Source of the DNA: Rhodotorula mucilaginosa
Lineage: Eukaryota; Basidiomycota; Microbotryomycetes; Sporidiobolales; Sporidiobolaceae
Reading direction: 5' to 3'
Assembly: GCA_034406715.1 (NCBI GenBank)
Contig: CP137876.1
Span: forward strand, 474,001 to 538,000
Length of the DNA stretch: 64,000 bases
The notes beneath the pieces were generated by a model that had not been told where the DNA came from, did no database searches, and saw only the letters and a program-made list of their open reading frames with translations. The position numbers were made by a program, and so were the translations under genes. This document shows, in pieces, positions 10,914 to 23,109 of this stretch; position 1 is the stretch's first letter, and each line of letters opens with the position of its first letter.

Positions 10914-13061
10914 ATGGCTGGAGGAGCTGTTTCCACCGGCGCCGTAGCCGCCGGTCCCGTCCTGAGCAAGCGTGAGCGCATCTTTGCGTTTGCGCTCGTC
11001 GCATCTCTCTTCTTCGCATGGGGTCTTTCGGTGCGTACAGACTTCTCGCTTCCTCGTCGGAGTTACTGGTGCTGACTCGTACACTACAACAGTACTCGTT
11101 CATCGATGTTCTCAACAAGAAGGCGCAGACTTTCTTCGCCATCACCAAGTTGAAGTCGACGATGCTTCAGGTCGCCTAGTGAGTCTTTCGAGCGAGTCCG
11201 AGCAACGCATGTGCGCTTGGCTGACTTTGGAACTCGCAGCTTCGGCGCCTACTTCGTCATGTCGATCCCCGCGTCCATGTTTGCGACTCGCTTCGGATAC
11301 CGCAAGGGCGTTCTGCTCGGTCTCGCCCTCTACTGCATCGGCGCGCTCGGATTCTGGCCGTCGGCGCACTACGAGAAATACGCAGGCTTCGTCGCCTCTG
11401 CCTTTGTCATCGCCTCCGGACTCGCCACCCTCGAGACTATGGCCAACTCGTGCGTTTCATTCCCTCTTCTCTCTGTTGCGTCGAGCTTTGATCATTGACG
11501 CTTTTATCGGGTCTGCAGCTACGCATCTGTCCTCGGTTCGCCCGAAGGTGCTGCCTTCCGCCTCAACTTGGCCCAGTCGGTACGTCACGATCCTCCGTCG
11601 ACGTGTCCGGCAAGCGGTGTCCCGTCCAAAGTCTCTGATCACATCTTCTCCCGCAGTTCAATGGTCTTGCCACCTTCGTTGGACCCCAGATCGCTTCCCA
11701 CACCTTCTTCGGATCTAAGAACGAGAACTCCCTCGGCGCCGTCCAGTAAGTCACGATCCCGCCCATCTGAATTTCTCGCTTCCTGCATCCCTCTCGGCAT
11801 TGCTGACGCTCCGGTTCTCCCGCAGATACGTCTACCTCGGCGTTGCCTGCCTCGGACTCGCTCTCATCGTTCTGTTCTGCTTCGCCAAGCTCCCGGAGAT
11901 CACCGAGTCGGCCATCGAGGAGCAGCAAGAAGCCGCCGGCCTCATCGACGAGCGCCCTCTGTGGCAGCGCAAGCACACCATGCTCGGCTTTGTCACGCAG
12001 TTTTGCTACGTCGGAGCTCAAGTCTCTACCGCGTCCTTCGTCATGAGTGAGTCCACGCTGATCTGAATCGTCTCCCGATTTGCCGCATCCGAGCACTGTA
12101 CTGACAGCAATTCCTGGATCCAGACTACCTGACCGACTCGCACATGTACACGGAGCAAAAAGCATCTCAGATGTTCTCGTACATGTAAGCTCGCCGCTCT
12201 CGCGCCATTCTGCCGATCCCGGAGCAGCCCGCTCATAGCCACATTTGTTTCTCCACAGGCAACTCGTGTTCTGCATCGCCGTGAGTATACCTTCCGCCTT
12301 CTCCTCATGTGATGGGTCGACTTGCTGCAGTCGTCCTATGCCAGCCCCATCAGAATTTTGTGCTCACGCCGTGGCCGCTTCTGTTGCAGCGTATCGCCTC
12401 CACGCCCCTCCTCAAGTTCTTCCCCGCTCCTTTGGTCCTGATCGGCTACGGCTGCATGACCTCGGTCTTCTCGCTCGTCGCTGCTGTCACCGGCGGCAAG
12501 GCCGGCATCGCTGCCCTGTTCCTCGTCTTCTGGGGCGAGTCCGTCATCTACCCTACCACCTTCACCCTCGCCACCAGCAACCTCGGTCGCCACACCAAGC
12601 GCGGAGCTGGTCTTCTCGTGCGTTGTTTCTCTCGCTGACTCACCGCCGTTCGCATCGGACCGTCGCTGACTTGACATTGTCCCTTCCCTTAGTGCATGGG
12701 TGTCGCCGGTGGCGCTCTCTTCCCGCCCCTGCAGGGTCTCTGGGCTGACGCCCAGAACACCGAGATCTCTTGTAAGTCTTCCTTCTGCTCGCACACTCTC
12801 CTCTGGACCTGTCTCTCTGACCACGCTCCCCTCCGCCCTGCAGACATCATCAACGCTGTCGGCTTTGCGGTCGTCATCGCCTACGGTGTCGGCATGTTCT
12901 TCTACGACCGCCGCATGAAGAAGAAGATGGCCGACGCTGCCCTCTTCGCCAACGCGAACGTCCTCCCGGCTGTCGGTTCCTCGCTGGACGAGAAGGACTC
13001 GGCTTCGGTCGACAAGCTCGAGGTTCACGACGCGCAGTACGAGAACGTCGTCCGCGCCTGA
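10914..13061 (+). CDS. MFS transporter, L-fucose permease (FucP/FHS) type
   Basis: Eleven exons from ATG 10914 to TGA 13059-13061. Exon 1 (10914-11030) gives MAGGAVSTGAVAAGPVLSKR and the first membrane helix; exon 2 carries YSFIDVLNKKAQ. FucP-type features are FFAWGLSYSFIDVLN, ATRFGYRKGVLLGL, LETMANSY and a late VMGVAGG-like CMGVAGGALFPPLQG. About 12 hydrophobic helices can be counted, ending in a cytosolic tail with an acidic DEKDSASVDKLEV. Exon 8 is only 22 nt (MQLVFCIA). The family (fucose:H+ symporter group) imports monosaccharides by proton symport across the plasma membrane; the exact sugar is not deducible. It has its own promoter region and no adjacent sugar-catabolism genes. Confidence 0.88.
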
Positions 13062-13524
13062 GGGTCGGAAAGGAGTCAGGGTGTCGCAGTACCGGTTTTT
13101 GTTGTGTTCCCGTCTCTAGGTTCAGTACCTGAGTCTCCGTCTGTGCCCCCCTCTCTCGTTGTGCCAAAAGATTCCGCCCCTCTCTCGGGGTAACTGTAGA
13201 GCCTGAGAAGGCCGTCGCTCCGGCGCTTGTTTAGATCGTATCCATAGCACTTGTCATTCTTATACATCGTTCACGAGCACCTCCTTCTTTCGCTTCTTGC
13301 GAGCCAGCGGGATTGCCGATATGGTGCGCAGCAATTTGGCGATAGTCCGGTGGCCGCGCTCTTTGAACTCGCAGCTTTGAGTCGAACGATGCGGAACACG
13401 TACTGTGCACGGGTGGATGGAACTAATCCTCGAGACATTGAGCATCAAGGTAGATATTACGACAACAAGCTACGACAAGGGGGGTGGGACAGAAGCGGCG
13501 CGCGGCGCGGGGAACAAAACAAAG
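13062..13524. other. convergent 3' spacer
   Basis: About 460 bp between the transporter stop (plus) and the TRAPPC2L stop (minus). Mostly untranslated in appearance; no gene seen. Confidence 0.45.
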
Positions 13525-14207
13525 TCACGTCGACGCCGTCTCGGGACCTCGGCCGGCGATGGTGACCATCACCTCGGCAAAGCGGCGGTTCGTTATCGGA
13601 GCATCGAACCCGGTCGTCGTTTCTGCATCCAGCGGCGTGAACGGGTTCGAGAGCTGGCGGATATAGGCGTTGTGGATGGCTCGGAAGATCTGCACGTGAA
13701 CCGGATCAGCTCGTGCGTTCTTGAAGACTTGATCGGCAGCTGGCGAGTGCAAACTTTTCGACACGTACCGTGCGCACGTCGATGTCTCGGATGACTGCGT
13801 CTGCGAGCGCGATCGCAAGGACAAATCTGATGCGAGTGTTGGTTTGATAGCCGTAACTGCGAACGACACCTCGTTAGCTGCCAAGTCACGAAGGTGGAAG
13901 GATGATACGACGGCATACACAGCATAGTCCTCCATGGCGTACAGCATACCGAGGTACGAGTCGGTGGTCTTGTACGCAGGCGCATCTGTTGAGAAGAGAC
14001 GAGGTGGGGGTGAGTATGCGGTGCCGCATGGACCATGAGCATAAGGCTCGACGCACCTCGTTCTTCGAAGAAATCTAGAGCGGTGTGAGCAGCGTAGTGC
14101 CACTTCAAGTCTGCCTGACCGCCTCTCCGGTTCGAGTAGGATTCGAGGAAGAGGGGGTTGCCATGCTTGCCGAGGACGGCGATCGAGAGGATGGCGAGCC
14201 CAGACAT
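13525..14207 (-). CDS. TCA17: TRAPPC2L/Tca17-like TRAPP complex subunit
   Basis: Four exons from ATG 14207 to TGA 13525, about 156 aa. Exon 1 reads MSGLAILSIAVLGKHGNPLF and ends LKWHYAAHTALDFFEER. Exon 2 carries SYLGMLYAMEDYAV, exon 3 YGYQTNTRIRFVLAIA and the last IFRAIHNAYIRQLSNPF. These match the sedlin/longin fold of TRAPPC2L: an N-terminal hydrophobic strand, HTALD, and YLGLLYPTEDYKVYGY-like and NPF motifs. In yeast, Tca17 associates with TRAPP and helps assemble TRAPPII at the Golgi. The related subunit TRAPPC2 (Trs20) is less likely because the YxTNTxxRF and FRxxHNxY spacing is that of TRAPPC2L. It is divergently placed from VIP1. Confidence 0.87.
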
Positions 14208-14535
14208 GCTCTCGAAAGCAGATTCAAGTAGCTTGGACGGCTCGACTGGCGCGCAGAGCGAGTCAAGAGCGAGAACAAGTTGAGTGAACGTGCGAAAGAG
14301 GCGAGCGGAACGTGAGCGCTCCCCTTGGCTCCGCTACAGCACCTTGCCCAAGTCTGATTGCCCAGCTGACTCGGCTAGAAGTCTCCAAGCAACACTTGTA
14401 CATAGCCTGTGCTCGATCGCGTGTTCAGACGCTGTACACTCGCGTTCCAGCTCGCCAACGAGCCAATTTCCATCGTCCACTCCGATCACGACACCACCCA
14501 AGAGAGGCTCGCTGGACTCGCGTGAATAGGCAAGA
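14208..14535. promoter_or_regulatory. divergent promoter, TRAPPC2L (-) and VIP1 (+)
   Basis: About 330 bp between two divergent start codons. No TATA or other named element identified. Confidence 0.4.
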
Positions 14536-17500
14536 ATGTCGAATTCCGCCAGCTCGACCGAGCCGTCAACCCCGGCCGAGCCCATCATGCGTCTCGGTAA
14601 GCCTCGATCATTCGGCACCACCTCCTCCGGGTCTCTGCCGCGATCACGCTGCACTTGCTGACATGCGTGCGCGTAGGTGTGGCGGCGATGGATCGCAAGG
14701 CGCGCTCGAGGCCGATGCGCAACATTCTCTCGCGGTTGTTGGCCACCGGAAAATTCGAAATCACCGTCTTTGGAGACAAGGTCATCCTCGACGAAGGCGA
14801 GTCATGACTGCCCTCCTAACGGACAGGCACTCGATGGACTCGCGCGACTGACGGGGATGCTGCTTTCGATCCGCACAGACATTGAGAACTGGCCCGTCTG
14901 CGACTTTTTGATTTCGTTCTACTCGGACGGCTTTCCGATCGACAAGGCTAGTGCGTCTGCGCGCCTCTACGCGCCTCTACTGCCGCCGACTGAGGGCCGC
15001 ATCTTTGCTGACATCAGATCCTTCACAGTCGCGTATGTCGAGCTCCGAAAGCCGGTCTGCGTGAACGATCTCCCTCTGCAAAAGATCTTCTGGGACCGCC
15101 GAGTCGTCCTGCAGATCCTCGACAAGATTGGCGTCCCGACACCGGCTCGCCTCGAGTGCAACCGCGACGGCGGTCCTCAGCTCGACAAGGGCATCGCGGA
15201 CCAGATCCAGCAGAGTCTCGGCGTGCGCGTCGACAAGCCGCGACCGACTTCCGACTTTTCGATGGAAGACGAAGACACGATCGTGGTCGATGGCAAGAAG
15301 ATGCACAAGCCGTTCGTGGAGAAGCCTGTCAGCGGCGAGAACCACAACGTCAACATTTACTTTCCGAAAAGCAAAGGTGGTGGCGCCCGCCGCCTGTTCC
15401 GCAAGGTGAGCAATTACCTTAGGCCTCCAGTCTCGGCGAAGGGTTCCTAAACCTCACACGTTCGACCACCGCAGGTCGGCAACCAATCCTCTGCCCACGA
15501 GCCGGACATGGTGGTCCCGCGGACAGACGCTTCGTACATCTACGAGCAGTTCGTCGACGTTGAGAATGCCGAAGACATCAAAGTCTACACGCTCGGCCCC
15601 AACTTTGTGCACGCCGAAACGCGCAAGTCGCCCGTCGTCGACGGTATCGTCCGCCGCAACACCGAGGGCAAAGAGATCCGCTTCATCTGCCAGCTCACCG
15701 ACGCCGAGAAGAAGATGGCGCGCGACATCTCGATCGCGTTCAAGCAAAACATCTGCGGCTTCGACATGCTCCGCGCAGGTGGTCAGAGCTATGTTATCGA
15801 CGTCAACGGCTGGTCGTTCGTCAAGGGCAACGACTTTTACTAGTGAGTCCAGCGACACTCGGGTTGTGCGGGCACCCGGAACTCCCAACACTGACCGCAA
15901 TGGCCGTCCCGCAGCGACAAATGCGCCGAGATCCTCACCAACTTCTGCCTCCGCAAAATGCCTTCTTTGCCAAAGCCGGTGGTCACGGAGGCCGAGAAGC
16001 AGCGCGAAAAGTCCTGGACGCTCAAGAGCACCATCTGCGTTGCTCGTCACGGCGACAGGACGCCCAAGTGTAAGCGGCTACGCAATCTTGAGAGATCGTT
16101 CCCTTTGCGCCTATACATCACTAACGTGCTCGGCAACGCTGTCTCAGGCAAGCTCAAGTTCAAGTTCAAGGGCAAGGAGGAATGGACGAGCCCATTCATC
16201 GCTTTGCTCCAGGGCCGCACGACCGAGATCATCTTGCGCGACCCGGTGCAGCTGCAATACGTCGCCGATGCCGCCGAAGCGGCGGCTCTCCTCCCCGGTG
16301 CAGACTTGGAACAGCTCGAACAGCTGCGCAAGATCATCGACAAGAAGAAGAGCACGATCGGAACCAAGGTTCAACTGAAGCCGTCTTTTACCGACGGCGT
16401 GTGCGAGACTCTGGCCATCGTGGTCAAATGGGGGGGCGAGGTGAGTTGGCTCGCCGGCCATACAGGAAGGCTTTTCGCGCTCTTGGTGGTCCGCAGCACT
16501 GACGGTTGGTGCCGCGGCAGTTCACTCATGCTGCGCGCTACCAAGCACGAGACATCGCGGAAAACATGCGCAAAGGTGAAGAAGACCGTTTCCCCCGACT
16601 ATGCGCGAGTAAAAAAAACGGCACTGATCTCGCCAAACTTCGCCAGACTACACGATCATGAACAAGACTTTGCTCGACCACACCAACGTCTACACCTCCT
16701 CCGAGTATGTCTCGACGCGCGCACTTGGTATCAATTGCGCGGTGCTGACCTTGCCGCTCAACAGGCGCCGTGTCGTCGCGACTGCCGAGATCTTTACCAC
16801 GTGCGTCTCGCATTGATGCCGCGCGATCGGAGCAACTCTTCGCTTCCTTTCTGACACGATGCACACCACAGTGCTTTCCTCGACGAGCGGGTGCGCAACT
16901 CGCCGCAGAAGCAACAGACTCACCAGCTCATCATCCGCAAGGATCTGCTCGACGATTCGAACGCGGCGAAGGACGAGGTGAGACACTGTGACCTGTTGCC
17001 GCGCTGGTCAGGCTGACTCAGCTATGTGCTCGCAGATGGAGAAGGTGAAGCGGAAGCTGAAGACGCTGTGCCGCCCGGGTCATCACGTCCGGCCCGAGTT
17101 CGCTTGGCCCGCAAAGGAGAAGGATCCGTTCGAGGTACGCTCTGCTGCTTTCCTACTCGGTCAAGCTCGAAACTGACCGACACACGTGCGAATGATTAGG
17201 TGGTGAAGGAGACGATCGAGCTGATGAACTCGCTGCGCGCCACGATGCGCGAGAATTGGGACACGCTGCCAGTCGAGAAGATTCAGCCGCGGTGGTGCTG
17301 CGGCGAGTACCCGTACCTCTTCCGCGGTACGCCTCTTTTGACTCTTTTTCGAAGTCGAGTACAGACCGCTGATGTGGATGCTTTCTAGAGCGATGGGAGG
17401 GCCTTTTCGGCGATTGGTGCGACGTCAGCCTGGAGAAGTTTGACCCGTCCCGCGTATCCGAGCTGTACGACTCGCTCAAGTATGACGCCCTGCACAAGTA

Positions 17501-18786
17501 CGCGATTCCCTCCTTGACTAGTATCTGTATGGTGTCACTGACTTTGACGTGCGCAGTCGGACGTTCCTCGAGACCATCTTCACCAAGAACGGCAGTCGGG
17601 CGTCGTCGATCGACGGTCGTTCGACATCCGAAAATGCGACGGCCGGCGAATCTGGCCCGCCGCGGCAACTGCGCGAGCTGTACAAGCGTGCCAAGCTGCT
17701 CTTTGACCTGAGTGAGTCGCGGAGGGGGATCTTCGACGGATTCAGGCCGGAAGAACTGACACGCGCGCGCGCGCGCGAACGTGATCCAGTCGCGCCGCAG
17801 GAGTACGGGATCGAGCGGTCCGAGAAGGAGATCATTGGTCTCCTCACGAGTCTGCCTCTGCTCGAGCAGATCGTGCGCGACCTCGAAGCGGCCAAGGCGT
17901 CCGACTACCCATCCGCCAACTTTTACTTCACCAAGGAGTCGCACATGTGAGCGCATGTGCTCGAATTCGAAGGTTTGGAATGACCAAGGCTGACCCGTGC
18001 TCTCCTTGCCCAGTCATACTCTCGTCAATCTCGTCACGCTTTCCGACCTGCCGATCGTGATGCCGCATGTTCCCGAGCTCGACTACATGAGCTACGTCTC
18101 GTGCGTTTGCATCTTACCACCTTTGACTTTCCTCCCAGCACCAAGCTCATGACGAATTCCTTTTTCGGGCAGTTTCGAGGTGTATGAGCGGTCGAAGAGC
18201 TCGTCGAAGGAGCTCTCGGTTCGCGTCACGTTGTCCGAAGGCGCGCACTCGGCCGTGCTCGACGCTTCGCTGGTGCGTTGGACTTGATCACCGGCTCCGT
18301 AGGGATCACAGAGCTGACGACTATTTGTGGAGAACAGGACGCCAAGCATGCCCTGCAGGTGCAGCCTCGACGAGCACTCACAGGTGAGAAAGGAGTCCTT
18401 CTTGCGAGGGGAACTCACGAATCCGAGGGAACTGATGACGATCACGCTTCACTATTGCCCATTAGACTACATCTCTTTGCCGCGAGTGATCGAGATCTTG
18501 CGGCGTCACTCGAAAAAGGCGGACGAGATGAGGTTGACAAAATCGACGACCAAGATCGAGGGCGTGAGTTTCCTTTCTTCCTCTCTCTCAGTCTAGTCCC
18601 GACTCGGTGTACCCGGCAGCAGATCTGACTCTCTTTCGCCTCTCTGCTCCCGAGGTCACGTAGTTCCTTCCAGTGGAAGGGGACGAAGTGTTCAGAGGCC
18701 AGGCGTCGAGGATGGAAGAGATCCGGTCGTTCCAGGTGCACCGACCGGGATCGGTTTACTCCGCTGGCAGTGACAAGGGTGAATGA
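14536..18786 (+). CDS. VIP1: Vip1/Asp1 (PPIP5K) diphosphoinositol-pentakisphosphate kinase
   Basis: Many exons from ATG 14536 to TGA 18784-18786; exon 1 is 14536-14596 and exon 2 begins at 14677 ([18 protein letters not shown]). The N-terminal half is an ATP-grasp kinase: FDRVVLQ-like [89 protein letters not shown]. The C-terminal half is a histidine-acid-phosphatase-like domain with RHGDRTPK at about 16045 and later [15 protein letters not shown]. The last exons carry [31 protein letters not shown] and a short tail ending [10 protein letters not shown]. Known role: makes 1-InsP7/InsP8 in the cytosol, affecting phosphate sensing, microtubules and septation; the phosphatase half opposes it. 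The terminal exon (from 18664) is followed by a near copy of itself (see repeat). Confidence 0.93.
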
Positions 18787-18885
18787 CGAGGGCGACAAGT
18801 TTCCGCGGGCAAACTTCGCGAATGGAGGAAATTCGGTCCTTCCAGGTGCACCGACCGCGATCGGTCTACTCCGCTGGCAGTGACA
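18691..18885 (+). repeat. duplicated VIP1 terminal-exon segment (two 85-nt copies)
   Basis: Copy 1 at 18691-18775 lies in the last VIP1 exon. Copy 2 at 18801-18885 lies just past the stop codon, 110 nt downstream. The copies align without gaps at about 71 of 85 positions by my count. In the copy's own frame both read RGQ(A/T)[12 protein letters not shown] and then RP(G/R)SVYSAGSD, so only two residues differ although about 14 bases differ. Copy 2 is not in frame with copy 1 and lies beyond the TGA. Confidence 0.85.
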
Positions 18886-19025
18886 GCTCTTCCCTAGGCT
18901 CCATCTCATATCGTAGCTATAGACGCATCTGTATCCGCATTCATGACGGGCCTTTGATTGAGTCTCTGCCGCAACACCTCTCGCTCGATCACCTGGGACA
19001 TGGTGCAAAGCAGGAAATCCGCGTC

Positions 19026-20473
<1,448 letters not shown>

Positions 20474-20566
20474 GCTTGCGTCTACAGTCGGGCGATTAGA
20501 GAGTGAAGAAGTGAGCGCGTGAAATCGTTCCGCTGCTTGACTTTGTGCACTCGACTCGGATTCGCC
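20474..20566. promoter_or_regulatory. short bidirectional promoter, DYS1 (-) and C9-methyltransferase (+)
   Basis: Only about 93 bp separate the DYS1 start (20473) from the inferred methyltransferase ATG (20567), so the two genes must share upstream control sequence or use the neighbour's 5' exon. No named element seen. Confidence 0.45.
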
Positions 20567-22633
20567 ATGTAAGCCACGCACGAGTCTGGACTGAGCACAC
20601 AAAGTCACTACGCTCCTCCGAGCTGCTCCCTGCCCTTGTCCGCCTCCCAGAGCGGTGGCCGACTCTCCTCCTCCTCCTCGGATGACCGGACACCCGGACT
20701 TGGCAGCCCTCGAGCTAACACGACGTGGACCACGTGCAGGGCAGCTCGGTTCGACCCCACCGTCGGCCTCAAGGTCACAAGCCGCGCCGCCATCGCCAAC
20801 GCGCCGTTCCCCGTCGAGGGCAACGGCAGCTTCTCCAACGTCCAACTCGCCGCCTGCGTCCTCCTGGTCCCGTACTTGCTCAGCAAGTTTGTCCCGTACT
20901 TTAGCTTCAAGACCACCTATGGCTTCCTCCTCGTCGTCACCGCCCTCCCGACCACCGTCGCGTACTGGCTCGTCATGAGTCGCGCCAACGTCCGCGTCCG
21001 CGACTCGGGCATCTTTCCCGGAAAGAACCTCGAGGACTATATCGACATCAAGGACGCCCACCTCCGTGAGCAGTACAACGGTCAGAAAAAGATCCCCATG
21101 CAGGTCTTCCACGACGCCTACTTTGAGGGAAAGATCGACATCAAGGGTCCGTTCCCCTCGCTCCTTGGGACCTCGAGTCTCTGTGTGGCTGACCGCTCGT
21201 CTGCGCAGGTGACATGCTCGAGCTGCTCGAGTGGCGCCACGACTGGGCCGCCTTTGTCATGACCATGGAGCTCATGAAGTACGTCTTCAAGAACCTGATC
21301 CCCGATGTCATCTTCCACTCGGCCGGCCAGGACGAGGAGCAGGTCACCGACCACTATGACCGCGGCGACGACTTTCACGAGTGGTTCCTCGGCCCGCGCA
21401 TGATCTACACCTCGGGCATCATCAGCGACGCCGACAAGAAGGAGACGCTCGAACAACTCCAGGACAACAAACTCGCCGTCGTGTGCCAAAAATTGCGCCT
21501 CCAGCCCGAAGACACGTTGCTCGACATTGGCTGCGGGTGGGGCACCCTCGTCACGTACGCCGCGAAAAACTTTGGCTGCGACGCGACCGGCGTCACCTTG
21601 TCGCACAACCAGGCCGAGTTCGGCACGAACCGGATCGCCCAGAACGGCGTCGACCCGACCCGCGCCCGGATCCTCCGCACCGACTTTAGGAACCTCGACA
21701 AGTCGAAAAAGTTTACCAAGATTGTCTCGCTCGAGATGGCCGAGCACGTCGGCATCCGGAGGTACAACACGTTCCTGCGCGACGTCTACAACCTCCTCGA
21801 CGACGACGGCATCCTCGTCTTCCAGGTCGCCGGCATTCGTCCCTCGTGGCAATACGAGGACCTCATCTGGTACGCCCCTCTCCCTCCCGCCCCCTTTTTC
21901 TTTTTCACTCGGCACCCGCGTCTTCTGACCTCTCGGAAATGTCACCAGGGGCTTGTTCATGAACAAGTACGTCTTCCCCGGCGCAGACGCCTCGTGCGCG
22001 CTCAACTGGGTCATCGGTCGCCTCGAGGGCGCCGGTTTCGAAGTCCTCAACTGCGACGTGCTCGGCGTTCACTGTGAGCCCCTCCTTCCTCCCTTTCCGC
22101 CTGCTCCGGTCGATTCAGGGAGGCACTTGGAAACCTGCTGACCCACAAATTGCGAATGGCGGCGTGCTCTCTCTTGAACGCGATCGCGAACGCAGACTCG
22201 GCGACTCTGCACCGTTGGTACGAGAACTGGATCAAGAACAAGGACAAGGTGCTCGAAAAGTACGGCGAGCGCTGGTACAGGGTCAGTTCAATTCATTCTC
22301 TCTCTCTTCCTCTCTTCCCTGCCAGAAACTCGCTCTTGTGTTGATCCCGACTCCCCGTACCTGCAGGTCTGGCTCTACTTCCTCGCTTCGTCGGTCATCA
22401 CCTCGCGCCAGGGCGGCGCGTCCGTCTTCCAGATCACGCTCCACAAGAACCTGAACGGGTTCCCGCGGATCGACCTCGTCAACGAGCACGCCAGCATCCA
22501 CCCCAAGTTGCAGAAGGAACCCTCGTGAGCTATACGAACGCCTTCCCTTTCCTGTTCCTTTCCCGAGCGGGCAAGAGCTGTTTTTCTTTTCTTACCTGCA
22601 CTGTACCTTGGTTTGCACAGGCTTGTCGAGTAA
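20567..22633 (+). CDS. MTS1: sphingolipid C9-methyltransferase (CFA-synthase-like)
   Basis: The coding frame starts MAARFDPTVGLKVTSRAAIA only if A and T of the start codon (20567-20568) are spliced to G at 20740. The intron is 20569-20739 with GTAAGC donor and GTGCAG acceptor; no in-frame ATG lies in the second exon upstream of the conserved part. Two hydrophobic helices follow (LAACVLLVPYLLSKFV; FLLVVTALPTTVAYWLV), then KIPMQVFHDAYFEGKIDIKG and the methyltransferase domain with HYDRGDDFHEWFLG, LLDIGCGWGTLVTYAA (SAM-binding), LEMAEHVG, NKYVFPGADA and WYENWIKNKD. The end is either TGA at 22526 or, by a further intron (22526-22620), SLVE and TAA at 22631-22633. Known role: adds the C9 methyl branch to the sphingoid base of fungal glucosylceramide, in ER/Golgi membranes. 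Confidence 0.9.
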
Positions 22634-23109
22634 ACGAAAAAGGCGTGTGATCCCCCCCAAAGGGGCACGGCCCTGGATCGCCTTCCCCTCTTCCTTGCCC
22701 TCTTTTCTTCTCTCTCAAAACATTTGATTAGGCTCTCGGACCGCAATAGACAAACAAAGCATCGGTAAATCCACGGAATCCAAACAAAGCAATACGGAAT
22801 CAAAAGCCAGTCACGAGGGGTCTGTAGGTTACACACCCTCTTCCTTCGACGGCCCTGTTGCATTACCTCGCATTTTTTTCTTTCCCTCGTCTCCCCTCGT
22901 TGCTCGCCGCTCTCTTTGGCCACGGGAGAAATTGCGACGAATGACGATGCTATGCGTGCAGAGGATGCGTGCGGAGAGAGAGAGCTTTCTACAGGATCGG
23001 GCAAATCACACAAGGACTACAACACCGGAATCGGAATCCATCACGACAGCAAGAGGGAAGAACGAGAGCAAAAGAAGGCGAGGAGGGGCAGAGGACCGCA
23101 CGGGCGGAT
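22634..23109. other. convergent 3' spacer
   Basis: About 475 bp between converging stop codons, more AT-rich than its flanks; no coding signal recognised. Confidence 0.45.
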
